From JBOHUC01 sp050733935 (GTDB lineage Bacteria; Eisenbacteria; RBG-16-71-46; DASYSL01): a stretch of DNA of 45,795 bases. The position numbers were made by a program, and so were the translations under genes. Below, piece after piece: positions 15,012 to 23,759 of this stretch. Within the stretch, counting starts at the first letter, position 1; each line of letters starts with the position of its first letter. Where the stretch lies: NCBI GenBank assembly GCA_050733935.1, contig JBOHUC010000153.1:1-45795 (forward strand). Reading direction: 5' to 3'. Under the pieces are notes generated by a model that did no database searches, was not told where the DNA came from, and was given only the letters and a program-made list of their open reading frames with translations.

Positions 15012-15680
15012 TCAGAGATGGCCGCGGGATTTGAGGGACACGAACCCGCGCGCGGCAAACACGAGATGATCGAGAAGCTCGATACCGATCAAATCCCCGG
15101 CCTGTGCGAGCCGGCGCGTGACCGCGAGGTCTTCGGGACTCGGCTCCGGATCCCCGCTCGGGTGGTTGTGGGCTACGATGATGCCCGCGGCGCTGTGGGC
15201 GATCGCGGGCTTGAAGACCTCCCGCGGATGGACGATCGAGGCCGAGAGACTGCCGAGGCTGATCACGCGCCGCGCGAGAAGCTGGTTGCGCGCGTTGAGA
15301 TAGAAGCCGATGAAGTGCTCCTGCTGGGAGTCGCGCCACTCGGCGAGCAGGGCCACGACCTCTTCGGGGCGCGACAGCTCGATTCCGGGAGCCGGTCCGA
15401 GCGCGCGGCGGCCGAGCTCGAACACGGCCGCAACGGCCCCGCGCACGTCGGCCTCGCCGAGCACGCGGTCCACTTCGAGGAGGCAGGTCTCCGCAGGAAG
15501 CGAAGCCCATGCCTCGAGACCACGCGTGCGCAGGAGCTTGCGAGCGACGGCACGCCGATCGGTTGAAAGCGTGCCGTCCAGAACGAGAGCGAGAAGATCG
15601 GAGTCGCCGAGAGCGGCGGGCGAGCGCCGGGGGCGGGGCTTCGTCCCTGCGGGGCGAACGGCCTTTGCGAGCGGGTCCAT
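15012..15680 (-). CDS. radC: RadC-family JAMM/MPN+ domain protein
   Basis: The 222-residue protein has an N-terminal helix-hairpin-helix-like part (LGDSDLLALVLDGTLSTDRRAVARKLL) and a C-terminal JAMM metalloprotease-like domain with HNHPSGDPEPSPED, the zinc-binding H-x-H-P-S-G-x8-D motif. The glutamate of the motif probably lies just before it in the EEVVALLAEW region. Despite its name, the family's role in DNA repair is doubtful. I chose ATG 15680 (MDPLAKAVRPAG); the longer frame adds Arg/Pro-rich text of no family match. Its promoter is probably the divergent one at 15728-15736. Confidence 0.88.
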   Translation of the reverse strand: MDPLAKAVRPAGTKPRPRRSPAALGDSDLLALVLDGTLSTDRRAVARKLLRTRGLEAWASLPAETCLLEVDRVLGEADVRGAVAAVFELGRRALGPAPGIELSRPEEVVALLAEWRDSQQEHFIGFYLNARNQLLARRVISLGSLSASIVHPREVFKPAIAHSAAGIIVAHNHPSGDPEPSPEDLAVTRRLAQAGDLIGIELLDHLVFAARGFVSLKSRGHL

Positions 15681-15727
15681 GGCCCATCCGGCGGGGGCGT
15701 GTCCCATCGGGGGGCACGTGCCGCGCG

Positions 15728-15736
15728 AGTCTAGCA
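15728..15736 (-). promoter_or_regulatory. Extended -10 element for radC
   Basis: The minus strand reads TGCTAGACT (15736-15728), an extended -10 with hexamer TAGACT. No good -35 is present (CGGAAA at 17-nt spacing), which is tolerated in extended -10 promoters. It mirrors the plus-strand TGCTAAACT at 15773-15781. Confidence 0.35.
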
Positions 15737-15756
15737 GACGGCGGCGGCGGTTTCCG

Positions 15757-15781
15757 GCAGAAGCCGGTCTTCTGCTAAACT
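15757..15781 (+). promoter_or_regulatory. Promoter with adjoining inverted repeat for the exported-protein gene
   Basis: TGCTAAACT (15773-15781) is an extended -10. It adjoins a perfect inverted repeat, GCAGAAG (15757-15763) and CTTCTGC (15769-15775) around CCGGT, which covers the spacer between the -35 and -10 positions. This is where a repressor would bind. Transcription would start near 15788, about 40 nt before the ATG, leaving room for the AAGGAG ribosome site. Confidence 0.4.
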
Positions 15782-15828
15782 TCGGCGTGCCCGCCAGTCG
15801 AACCCGTCGAAAGGAGTGTCCGGTCCCC

Positions 15829-16716
15829 ATGCCCGTCCCCGTCCGCGCGCGATTCCACGGCGGCCCGATCCGCCGTGCCCTCCTCCTCTTTGCGCTCCTC
15901 CTCGGCCTGGCCCCGCTTCTCGCAGCCTCCGCTCAGGCGGCGCGCGTGAGCAGCGTCGGCCTCGTCGACTACAGCAAGAAGGCGTTCAAGATCGGCGACT
16001 GGGTGCGCTACCGGGTCGAGGTCGCGAACGACCGGGGGGTCGAGAACACGTCGTTCCAGGAAGTTCGGATCGTGGGCGAGGACGTCTTCCGGGGCGAGAA
16101 GTGCTTCTGGCTCGAAACCTGGTTCGGTGCGGATTCGCTGCGCGCCTCGCGCGATCTCGTGCTCGTGAGCTACGACGCATTCAAGGACAAGGACGCGGAC
16201 GTCATGTTCTCGCTCTACATGCGCATGATGATGTTCACAACCGACGACGAAGGCATTCCGGAGATGCAGGAGATCCGGAAGGCGACTGCGGCCCGGGCGC
16301 GTCCGGATCTCACCATCATGCGCGGCAAGGCCGATACGCTCGGCGTCGACACGCTCCAGACCGAGATGGGCCCGATCGAAGGGCGGCTCGTGAGCGTGAT
16401 CCGAAAGCTCGCGAACCCCAAAGACACGGCGGATTCGACGGTCAATCAGATCACGTACATGGATCGCAAGCAGTGGCTCTCGAAGAAGGTGCCGATCACG
16501 AGTCTCGTCAAGGAGGAGGAATTCTTCGAGCGCCGTCTCCAGGCGTACAAGCTCGGCACCGTCTCGACGGACGCGCCCGAGGCCGTGATCGACAACGAAT
16601 CGCGCGTCGCGACGGTCGTCGCGTGGGGCACCGGAGCGAAGAGCGCCCTGCTCGAGCTCTGGCGCGAGAAGAAGGGCTTCCAGCGCGCCCCCGAACAGTT
16701 CGAGGCCGACCCCTAG
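15829..16716 (+). CDS. Exported protein of unknown function
   Basis: This 295-residue protein has a Sec signal peptide. Basic residues come first, then a hydrophobic core (RRALLLFALLLGLAPLLAASA) and a likely cleavage after AQA near residue 37. The mature part looks beta-rich: DWVRYRVEVANDRGVENTSFQEVRIVGEDVFRGEKCFWLETWF and a long stretch with TYMDRKQWLSKKVPI. There are no membrane helices and only one cysteine in the mature part. Its build recalls periplasmic or outer-membrane-associated DUF proteins of the lipoprotein-carrier kind, but I cannot assign a family. The ATG at 15829 has AAGGAG upstream at a long spacing of about 12 nt. It converges on ftsY. Confidence 0.75.
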   Translation: MPVPVRARFHGGPIRRALLLFALLLGLAPLLAASAQAARVSSVGLVDYSKKAFKIGDWVRYRVEVANDRGVENTSFQEVRIVGEDVFRGEKCFWLETWFGADSLRASRDLVLVSYDAFKDKDADVMFSLYMRMMMFTTDDEGIPEMQEIRKATAARARPDLTIMRGKADTLGVDTLQTEMGPIEGRLVSVIRKLANPKDTADSTVNQITYMDRKQWLSKKVPITSLVKEEEFFERRLQAYKLGTVSTDAPEAVIDNESRVATVVAWGTGAKSALLELWREKKGFQRAPEQFEADP

Positions 16717-16741
16717 GCTCCGTCCGTCTCAGGCGGAGCCT
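16715..16741. terminator. Hairpin between convergent genes (no T-run)
   Basis: AGGCTCCG (16715-16722) pairs perfectly with CGGAGCCT (16734-16741) around an 11-nt loop, filling the 28-nt gap between the exported-protein stop and the ftsY stop. It overlaps the plus-strand stop codon. Neither side has a U-tract, so it may protect RNA ends or work with Rho. Confidence 0.35.
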
Positions 16742-16744
16742 GGC

Positions 16745-17677
16745 TCACGATATCGACGCCGGCTCCGCCACGAGCGCGCGCGCGAACGTGGTCGCATCGA
16801 ACTCCGACCAGTCCCCGATCCCCTCCCCCACCCCGACGAGCGCCACCGGGAGCCCGAGCTCCTCGATCAGAGCCACGACGGCCCCGCCCTTTGCGGTCCC
16901 GTCGAGCTTGTTGAGGAGGAGCGCGTCCACTCCGATTCCCTCCCGGAACGTGCGGGCCTGGGCGAGCGTGTTCTGGCCGAGCGTGGCATCGAGCGCAAGG
17001 AGTGTGGTGTGCGGAGCCCCGGGCAGCGCGCGCCCGATCACGCGGTGGATCTTCGAGAGCTCGTCCATGAGGTTCGATTTCGTGTGAAGGCGGCCCGCCG
17101 TGTCCACGATCACGGTGTCTGAGCCGCGCGCGATCCCGGCCGTCACACCGTCGAACGCGACGGACGCCGGGTCGGCACCCTCGCGGCTTCGCACGAGCTC
17201 GGCTCCCGCCCGCTCCGCCCACACCGCGAGCTGATCGGCCGCCGCCGCGCGGAACGTGTCGGCCGCGACCACGAGCACGCGCCGGCCGAGGGACTTCTCG
17301 CGTGCGGCGAGCTTTCCGATCATGGTGGTCTTCCCAACCCCGTTCACGCCCACGACGAGGATCACCCAGGGCCGGGCCTGAGCCGGCGGATCCCAGACGA
17401 AACGGCCGCCCCTTTCGAGGACGGCCGCGATTTCGGAGGCTAAGGCTTCGCGCCAGGCGGCGGCGCCGGAGAGTCCGCGGCGCCCGCGCAGCGCTTCGAT
17501 CACACGCGCGCTCGCGGCCGGACCGAGGTCTGCGGTGAGGAGCGCCTCTTCGAGCGTGTCGGCGGTCGCGTCATCGAGCTTCTCGCCGGTGACGCTCTCG
17601 AACGCCTGCACGATCTTCCCGGTGATCGCCCCCTGCGTGCGCTTGAGCCCCTGCGTGAGGCGATCCCAGATTCCCAC
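16745..17677 (-). CDS. ftsY: Signal recognition particle receptor FtsY
   Basis: FtsY is the membrane-side receptor GTPase that pairs with SRP (Ffh) to deliver membrane proteins to the translocon. The 310-residue product is the compact NG form without a long acidic A domain. It has an N-terminal helical part (WDRLTQGLKRTQGAI), G1 GVNGVGKTT near residue 110, the DTFRAAAADQL insertion-box region, DTAGRLH and NKLDGTAKGG. The start is GTG 17677, 20 nt after the smc stop. The selA-smc-ftsY grouping with smc directly before ftsY is common across bacteria. Confidence 0.95.
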   Translation of the reverse strand: MGIWDRLTQGLKRTQGAITGKIVQAFESVTGEKLDDATADTLEEALLTADLGPAASARVIEALRGRRGLSGAAAWREALASEIAAVLERGGRFVWDPPAQARPWVILVVGVNGVGKTTMIGKLAAREKSLGRRVLVVAADTFRAAAADQLAVWAERAGAELVRSREGADPASVAFDGVTAGIARGSDTVIVDTAGRLHTKSNLMDELSKIHRVIGRALPGAPHTTLLALDATLGQNTLAQARTFREGIGVDALLLNKLDGTAKGGAVVALIEELGLPVALVGVGEGIGDWSEFDATTFARALVAEPASIS

Positions 17678-17697
17678 TCGTCACTCGTGCCGATGCG

Positions 17698-20600
17698 TTA
17701 GGTGCGTGTTCCGTTCCCGCGCCCGGCCCCCGCGCCAGCGAGCTCACGGTCTTCGGCCGCGGAGTCCTTCGCCGCGTCTGCCTTGCTGTCCCCGCCGCCG
17801 TTTCCGGACGCATGCGCGCCGTCTGCGACGCCTTCCGCGGCGCCGGTCGCCGACGATCCCGCGCCGGCGTCCGCGCCTCCGCCCTGGCGCGTCTCCGGGG
17901 TCTCGAAGCGCACCGAGACGAGGCGCGAGACGCCCGGCTCCTGCATCGTCACGCCATAGAGCGCGAGTGCGGCCTCCATCGTCTTCTTGTTGTGCGTGAT
18001 CATGATGAACTGGGTCTTCTCGCTGAAGCGCTTGAGGAGCTCGACGAACCGGTCCACGTTCGCCTCGTCGAGCGGCGCATCCACTTCGTCGAGCAGGCAG
18101 AACGGCGACGGCTTGATGAGATAGATCGCGAACAGGAGCGCGATCGCCGTGAGCGCGCGCTCGCCCGACGAGAGGAGCGAGATGCTCTGCAGGTTCTTGC
18201 CGCGCGGCCGCGCCAGGATGTCGATCTCGCACTCGAGCGGATCGTCCCCGATCATCCGGATCTCGGACGTTCCGCCGACGAAGAGAGTCGCGAACGTGTC
18301 GTTGAAGTGCTTCTGCACCTCGGCGAACGTGTCGAGGAAGAGCTGGCTCGCAGTCGTGTTGATGCGCTCGATCGCTTCGAGCAGCTGGTCGCGCGCCGCA
18401 TGGAGATCGGCGACCTGAGTCTTCAGGAAGTCGTAACGCTCCTTCTTGCGCGTGTACTCCTCGAGCGCGAGCAGGTTCACGGGTCCGAGCGAGCGGAGCT
18501 TGAGCCTCTGCTCCTCGAGCCGCGCCTCCGCGCGATCGGGATCGAACGGGCCGTGCCTCTCCTCGTCCCACGGCTCCGGCTTCCAGGTCGTGAGCTCGAC
18601 TTCGTACTCGACGCGCAGGCGCTCGAGCGTGCGATCGAGCTCGCCGCGTGCGTTCAGGCGTCCGACCTCGAGCGTGTGCACGAGCTCGGCAAGCGCCACC
18701 GCCTCGTGACGCAGCCCGCGCAGGGCCTCCTCCTCGGCCTGAACGACCGAACGCTTGCCGTGGGTCTTCGCCCGCGCGACCTCGGCCGCCTCGCGCGCGA
18801 CCGACTCTTCGGCCAGCAGCACCTCGAGCGATCCTTCCGCCGTCTTGCGCTGCGCAGCGGTGTCGGTCTGGCGCTCGAGCCCCGCGGCGCGCTCGGTCTC
18901 GCGCGCAACGCGATTCTCCGAAAGCTCGCGGGCCGTGACCTCACAGCGCGCAAGCTCCTCGCGCTCGTGGCCGAGCCGGGCCGTGAGCGCGATCCAGGCG
19001 GCGCGCGCGTCGGCCGCCTCCTTCGCGTGCGCCTCGCGCTTCGCCTCGAGATCGGCGAGCCGATCCTCGAGCGACTGCGCTTCTCCGCTCTTGGCACTGC
19101 TCCGGCTCGTCGCCTGGCCGAGAGCCGCCTCGAGCCGCGTGAGCTCCTCGGTGACGGACGCTTCGTCGTGCGCGACCGCGACCGTTTCCCCGTGGCGGGC
19201 CGTGCGCTCGCTCTCGGTCTGCGCGTGCTCGCGCTCGAGCGATTCGAGACGTGCGCGCGTGCCCTGGAGCCGGTCGCGCACCTCGCCGAGCAGATTCGAG
19301 GCCTTGCGCGATTCGACCTGCCAGTGGTCGCGCGCCACGAACCAGAGCGTCCGCACTTCGGCCGCCTCGGTGACGCGCTTCTCGAGCGCCGCGCGCTCGG
19401 CCACCAGCGCCTGGATGTCGTGCTCGCGGCGCAGGAGTCCGCGGTCCGCGTCCTGGGCGCGTCCGGCCGTCACGAGCCCGCGCGCAAACACTGTTCCCCG
19501 GCGCGAGACCCATGTGAACTCGGGGAACGCGGCCGCCGCACGCGCGGCCTCGCCCTCGTCATCGAGACCGTAGACGCCCGAGAGGAGAACGACGGGCAGG
19601 CTTTCGGCCCCCTTCCGCGCCCCCACGCGGCCTGCGAGCGCGACGGCACCCGGCCAAGCGGAAGCTCCGGCTTGACGGCCTTCGCCGGCCCGCACGGAGA
19701 GCGCGTGCGCGGTGTCGCGCGCGTGCTCGAGAGCCAAAAGCCCCACGCGTCCGCTTTCGCCCGCAATCAGCGCTTCGCGCACCTCGGCGAGCTCGGACGC
19801 GCTATCGAGCACGACCGCGGAGAGCGCGGGACCGAGGGCCGCCTCGACCGCGTCGAGCCACTCGGCCGGAACGTCGAGAAGGTCGGCGACCAGGCCGACC
19901 GCGCCCTTCTTCTTCCGCTCGGTCAGGAAGCGTTTGACCGCTTCGTCGACCCCTTCGTACGAGCGCTTGAGCTCTTCGAGCGTCGAAAGGCGCGAGGACG
20001 CGGCCGCAAGCTCGGCGCGAAGCGCGGCCTCCGCCTCCGTGCGCGCCTGCCCGTCGCGCTCGATCTCCTGCCCGCGCGCGAGGAGCTTCTGGCTCCGACC
20101 TTCGACTTCTGCGAGCTCCTTCGTCGAAGCCTCGAGCTCGGACTCCGCCGCCGTGCGATCGGCCGCGATGCCCTCGAGCCGGGCCGCGAGCTGTTCGAGC
20201 GCAACCTGGGCCGCCTCCCGTCGCTCGGCGAGATTCGCGAGCCGCTCGCGCGCGCGCACGCACTCGGCGCGCTCGCGCGACTCGGCCTGGAACAGGTCGT
20301 GAGCGACCTGCTGCACGCCCTGGGCTTCGTTTCGCGTCTCCTTGAGCACGGCTTCGAGGAGCGTGAGGCCCTGCTCGCGCGACGCGAGCTCCTTCTTCCG
20401 TTCGACTTCGTCGCGCTCGAGCGCTCCGAGCGTCTCGCGCAGCGTTCCTTCGCGCGCCACGAGCTCGGCCTCACGCTCGGCGAGACGCGCGAGCTCGTCC
20501 TCGAGCTCGGTGAGCCGGCGGCCGAGACCCTCCTCGCGCTCGGCCAGCACGAGCGCTTCGTGCTGCGCGTTCGCGCGGGCGTTCTCGCGCTCGGCGAGCG

Positions 20601-21465
20601 TCTGCTGCGCGCCGGCGAGGGCGCGCTCCTCTTCGATCTGCTCGATCTTCACCGTCTGGAGCGCCGCTTCGCGCCGGTCGAGCTCGGTCTGCGCCGACTC
20701 GCGGCGGACGGATTCGGCCTGGTGCTCCTCGGCGAGGTCGCGCTCCTTCTCGATCAGGCCGTGGTGCCGGAGGGCCGCGACCCTGAGATCGAGGTCGCGG
20801 ATTTCGCTCCGGAGCCGCTCGTAGCGCCGGGCCTTTGCGACCTGGCGGGCGAGGGATCCGATCTCCTTCTCGATCTCGACCATGAGATCGGTCACGCGCA
20901 CGAGGTCGACCTGCGTGGCCTCGAGCTTGTTGAGCGCCTCCTTCTTCCGCTGCTTGTACTTCGTGATGCCGGAGGCCTCTTCGAACAGGAAGCGGCGGTG
21001 CCCGGTGTTGTCCGAGAGCAGGTTGTCGACCATCTGGCGCTCGATCACCGAATAGGCATGGCTGCCCATCCCCGTGTCGAAGAAGAGGTCACGGATGTCC
21101 TTGAGCCGGACGACCTGCTTGTTGAGGAGGTATTCGGAGACGCCCGAGCGGTAGACGCGGCGGCCGACTTCGACCTCCGTGAATTCCGTGGGCAGCACGC
21201 CCTTGTCGTTGAGCATCGTGAGCGTGACTTCCGCCATCCCGACCGGCTTGCGGCGCGCCGAGCCGTTGAAGATGACGTCGTCCATCGCCTCGCCGCGCAG
21301 CTGCTTGGCGCTTTGCTCGCCCATCACCCAGCGAATGGCGTCGGAAATGTTCGTCTTGCCGCAGCCGTTCGGACCGACGATGGCCGTGATGCCGTTGCCG
21401 AACGTCACGTCCGTCGGGTCTACGAACGACTTGAAGCCGTGCAATTGCAGCTTGGTCAGGAACAA
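17698..21465 (-). CDS. smc: Chromosome segregation ATPase SMC
   Basis: SMC is the coiled-coil ATPase of the bacterial condensin. The 1255-residue protein has Walker A GPNGCGKTN (about residue 32), long coiled coils either side of a hinge (about 520-680), the signature LLSSGERALTAIALL and Walker B PFCLLDEVDAPLDEANV, and ends with a roughly 60-residue Gly/Ala/Asp-rich tail that SMC normally lacks. I chose TTG 21465 (LFLTKLQLHGFKSF), which has AAGGAG 7 nt upstream and matches the family start. The frame runs on 39 more codons of Cys/Ser-rich text with no merit. No scpA or scpB is in the window. Confidence 0.95.
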   Translation of the reverse strand: MFLTKLQLHGFKSFVDPTDVTFGNGITAIVGPNGCGKTNISDAIRWVMGEQSAKQLRGEAMDDVIFNGSARRKPVGMAEVTLTMLNDKGVLPTEFTEVEVGRRVYRSGVSEYLLNKQVVRLKDIRDLFFDTGMGSHAYSVIERQMVDNLLSDNTGHRRFLFEEASGITKYKQRKKEALNKLEATQVDLVRVTDLMVEIEKEIGSLARQVAKARRYERLRSEIRDLDLRVAALRHHGLIEKERDLAEEHQAESVRRESAQTELDRREAALQTVKIEQIEEERALAGAQQTLAERENARANAQHEALVLAEREEGLGRRLTELEDELARLAEREAELVAREGTLRETLGALERDEVERKKELASREQGLTLLEAVLKETRNEAQGVQQVAHDLFQAESRERAECVRARERLANLAERREAAQVALEQLAARLEGIAADRTAAESELEASTKELAEVEGRSQKLLARGQEIERDGQARTEAEAALRAELAAASSRLSTLEELKRSYEGVDEAVKRFLTERKKKGAVGLVADLLDVPAEWLDAVEAALGPALSAVVLDSASELAEVREALIAGESGRVGLLALEHARDTAHALSVRAGEGRQAGASAWPGAVALAGRVGARKGAESLPVVLLSGVYGLDDEGEAARAAAAFPEFTWVSRRGTVFARGLVTAGRAQDADRGLLRREHDIQALVAERAALEKRVTEAAEVRTLWFVARDHWQVESRKASNLLGEVRDRLQGTRARLESLEREHAQTESERTARHGETVAVAHDEASVTEELTRLEAALGQATSRSSAKSGEAQSLEDRLADLEAKREAHAKEAADARAAWIALTARLGHEREELARCEVTARELSENRVARETERAAGLERQTDTAAQRKTAEGSLEVLLAEESVAREAAEVARAKTHGKRSVVQAEEEALRGLRHEAVALAELVHTLEVGRLNARGELDRTLERLRVEYEVELTTWKPEPWDEERHGPFDPDRAEARLEEQRLKLRSLGPVNLLALEEYTRKKERYDFLKTQVADLHAARDQLLEAIERINTTASQLFLDTFAEVQKHFNDTFATLFVGGTSEIRMIGDDPLECEIDILARPRGKNLQSISLLSSGERALTAIALLFAIYLIKPSPFCLLDEVDAPLDEANVDRFVELLKRFSEKTQFIMITHNKKTMEAALALYGVTMQEPGVSRLVSVRFETPETRQGGGADAGAGSSATGAAEGVADGAHASGNGGGDSKADAAKDSAAEDRELAGAGAGRGNGTRT

Positions 21466-21493
21466 GGCTCCGCTCCTTGTTTCAGGTTGACCA

Positions 21494-22888
21494 TCAGGCT
21501 GTGGCCGCGCGCACGAGGCGCGCGACTTCGTCCATGTCTTCGAACAGCAGCGTGCGTGGATCGAGCAGCACGCGATCGTCACGGATGCGGGCGATGAGCG
21601 GCGGGCGGCCCTGCCTCAAGCGCTCCTCGAGGGCGGTGGCCGAGCGGCCCGTCCACGTGAGCGCCACGGCGGCGGTGGGCAGAGAAGCGCCGGGGAGGGC
21701 GCCGCCTCCGACTTCGCTCGCTTCGGCGACGATGTCGACGCCGAGCCCGGGAATGCCCCGAAGCGCGGCGGTCAGGCGTTCGGCCATGGCCCTGAGTGCG
21801 GGCAACGGGGCCGCGATCATCGCGATCGCGGGCACGTCCCTCTCGGCCAGTCCGGGCTCCAGATAGGCGGCGAGCGTCGCTTCGAGTGCGGCGACGGTCA
21901 GCTTGTCCACCCGGAGGGCTCGCGCGAGCGGATCCTTCTTGAGGATCTCCACCCACTCGCGCCGGCCCACGATGAGCCCGGCCTGCGGGCCTCCCAGCAG
22001 CTTGTCGCCGCTGAACGTAACCAAATCGGCCCCCTCGGTCAAACTCTCGGACACCGTCGGCTCGTGCTCGAGACCGTAGCGCGCAGTGTCGAGCAGGGCC
22101 CCGGAACCCACGTCCTCGACGAACGGGATTTCGGCCGCGCGCGCGAGGGCCGCGAGCTCCCCGCGCGAGGGCCGCTCGTGGAATCCGGTCACCCTGAAGT
22201 TGCTCGGATGGACCCTAAGGAGGAGCGCGACGTCGGGCGTGAGCGCCTTCCGGTAGTCCTCGATGCGCGTGCGGTTCGTGGTGCCGACTTCGACCAGGCG
22301 GGCCCCGGCCTTGGCGAGGATCTCGGGCAGGCGGAACGAGCCCCCGATTTCGACGAGCTCGCCGCGCGAGACGAGGACGCTCCGCCCCTGAGCGAGCGCG
22401 GAAACCGCAAGCAGCAGGGCGGCCGCCCCGTTGTTGACCGCAAGCGCGGCCTCGGCCCCCGTGAGGCGACGGAGCCAGGCCTCGACGCCGACCGCGCGCG
22501 CGCTCCTCTTCCCTTCCCGCGGATCGTATTCGAGCGTGAGATACCCGCTCGCCGCGCGCGCGAGCGCGCCCCGGGCCGCTTCGGAGAGTGGGGCCCGCCC
22601 CAGGTTCGTGTGCAGCACGACTCCGGTCGCGTTGATCGCCCGGTCCTGAACCGGAGTCGCGAGCCGCTCGGCCCAGGCGAGGACACGCGCCACCCGGTGC
22701 GTCGGATCCTCAGGCGAGCGGGACGGGTCACGCGCCAGATCTTCGCGCTCGCGCGAGAGGACCGCGCGCGCGGCCTCGACCACGAGCGGCTTCGGCGGCG
22801 TCGAAGGCCCGGACCGGGCCGTCCCCGAGAGGGCGCGCTCGACCAGGAGCTCGACGGCGGGAAGGGCGCGAAAACGTTCGTCGGACAT
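21494..22888 (-). CDS. selA: L-seryl-tRNA(Sec) selenium transferase SelA
   Basis: SelA is the PLP enzyme that converts seryl-tRNA(Sec) to selenocysteyl-tRNA(Sec). The 464-residue product has NATGVVLHTNLGRAPLS, VNNGAAALLL, the TTNRTR region, and SGDKLLGGPQAG with the PLP lysine at about residue 296, all as in the family. ATG 22888 (MSDERFRALPAVELL) gives the usual length; the frame continues upstream into the divergent MarC-type gene. selB, selD and tRNA-Sec are not in the window. SelA heads a selA-smc-ftsY set (28 nt to smc). A TATCTT 8 nt before the ATG suggests a possible leaderless start. Confidence 0.95.
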   Translation of the reverse strand: MSDERFRALPAVELLVERALSGTARSGPSTPPKPLVVEAARAVLSREREDLARDPSRSPEDPTHRVARVLAWAERLATPVQDRAINATGVVLHTNLGRAPLSEAARGALARAASGYLTLEYDPREGKRSARAVGVEAWLRRLTGAEAALAVNNGAAALLLAVSALAQGRSVLVSRGELVEIGGSFRLPEILAKAGARLVEVGTTNRTRIEDYRKALTPDVALLLRVHPSNFRVTGFHERPSRGELAALARAAEIPFVEDVGSGALLDTARYGLEHEPTVSESLTEGADLVTFSGDKLLGGPQAGLIVGRREWVEILKKDPLARALRVDKLTVAALEATLAAYLEPGLAERDVPAIAMIAAPLPALRAMAERLTAALRGIPGLGVDIVAEASEVGGGALPGASLPTAAVALTWTGRSATALEERLRQGRPPLIARIRDDRVLLDPRTLLFEDMDEVARLVRAATA

Positions 22889-22937
22889 CGCACGACAAGA
22901 TAGCGGAGAGCCCTCGCCGGGGATACCCTGCGCGCGC

Positions 22938-23525
22938 ATGGACCTCGTCTCGGTCGCGTTCACACTGTTCCTCGTCATGGACCCGCTCGGGAACATCCCG
23001 CTTTTCACCTCGGCCCTGAGCCAGGTCCCCGCCCCGCGAAGGCGGCGCGTCTTGGTGCGCGAGCTCCTGATCGCGTACGCCGTGCTCGCCCTCTGTCTGC
23101 TGATTGGTCAGCCGCTCCTCGCCTGGCTCAAGCTCGATTCTGAATCGATCAGCATCGCCGGCGGGATCGTGCTGTTCCTGATCGCGCTCCGGATGATCTT
23201 TCCGACCGAGGGAGGAGTGCTCGGGGAGCCGGTCGAAGGCGAGCCGTTCATCGTTCCGCTTGCGATTCCGCTCCTGGCCGGGCCGTCGGCGCTCTCGGCG
23301 CTCCTTCTCCTCTCGCGCTCGGCGCCGAACCGGCTCGGAGACTGGTTTCTCGCGCTCACGATCGCCTGGGCGGCGAGTGCCGCGATCCTCCTCTCCTCGG
23401 GCGTTCTGGTGCGGCTGCTCCGAAAGCGCGGGCTCATCGCCATGGAGCGCCTCATGGGAATGATCCTCGTCATGCTCGCGGTTCAACTCTTTCTGGACGG
23501 GCTCTCGCGCTATTCCGGTCGCTAG
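22938..23525 (+). CDS. MarC-family integral membrane protein
   Basis: The 195-residue protein has about six membrane helices and the family opening FTLFLVMDPLGNIPLF. It also shows IAGGIVLFLIALRMIF, PLAIPLLAGPSALS and a final helix GMILVMLAVQLFLDGL. The MarC/YhgN family has no established substrate; the old link to multidrug resistance was withdrawn. It is divergent from selA with a 49-nt shared region. A TACCCT 8 nt before the ATG and no clear ribosome site hint at a leaderless or weakly initiated start. Confidence 0.9.
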   Translation: MDLVSVAFTLFLVMDPLGNIPLFTSALSQVPAPRRRRVLVRELLIAYAVLALCLLIGQPLLAWLKLDSESISIAGGIVLFLIALRMIFPTEGGVLGEPVEGEPFIVPLAIPLLAGPSALSALLLLSRSAPNRLGDWFLALTIAWAASAAILLSSGVLVRLLRKRGLIAMERLMGMILVMLAVQLFLDGLSRYSGR

Positions 23526-23528
23526 GGG

Positions 23529-23542
23529 TTGCTGCGCAGCAA
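23529..23542. repeat. 14-bp perfect palindrome after the MarC-type gene
   Basis: TTGCTGCGCAGCAA begins 4 nt after the stop codon and is its own complement. There is no T-run, so it is more likely a protein-binding site or RNA-end stem than a classic terminator. Confidence 0.4.
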
Positions 23543-23700
23543 ATGCGCGGATCTCGGCGAGCTCCCTCGAGGGTCGGCCCGATTCAGGCAGCGCATTGCC
23601 AGATCATGAGTTGGACCGCCAACCCACAATCTTCCAGCCGCCACGCACTTCTCACAGGGGGCTGACACCGAAGCGCAGGTCGGGACCTACCGTCGTCCGC

Positions 23701-23720
23701 GTCACTTGCCTTGCGGCACC
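23701..23720 (+). promoter_or_regulatory. TTGCC...GGCA palindrome-like site upstream of the hydrolase gene
   Basis: These 20 bases match 33575-33594, in another intergenic region, at 18 of 20 positions. The shared core is GTCACTTGCC, then T or C, then TGCGGCA. It lies about 40 nt before the hydrolase start, where a regulator or the untranslated leader would be. Confidence 0.4.
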
Positions 23721-23759
23721 ACACTACCGAGCACCAGGTTTTCATCCGAGGAGGTCGCC

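Noticed and set aside
17812..21597. 1261-codon plus-strand frame opposite smc
   Set aside because: Shadow of smc; the minus-strand protein has Walker A, signature and Walker B motifs and a clear ribosome site.
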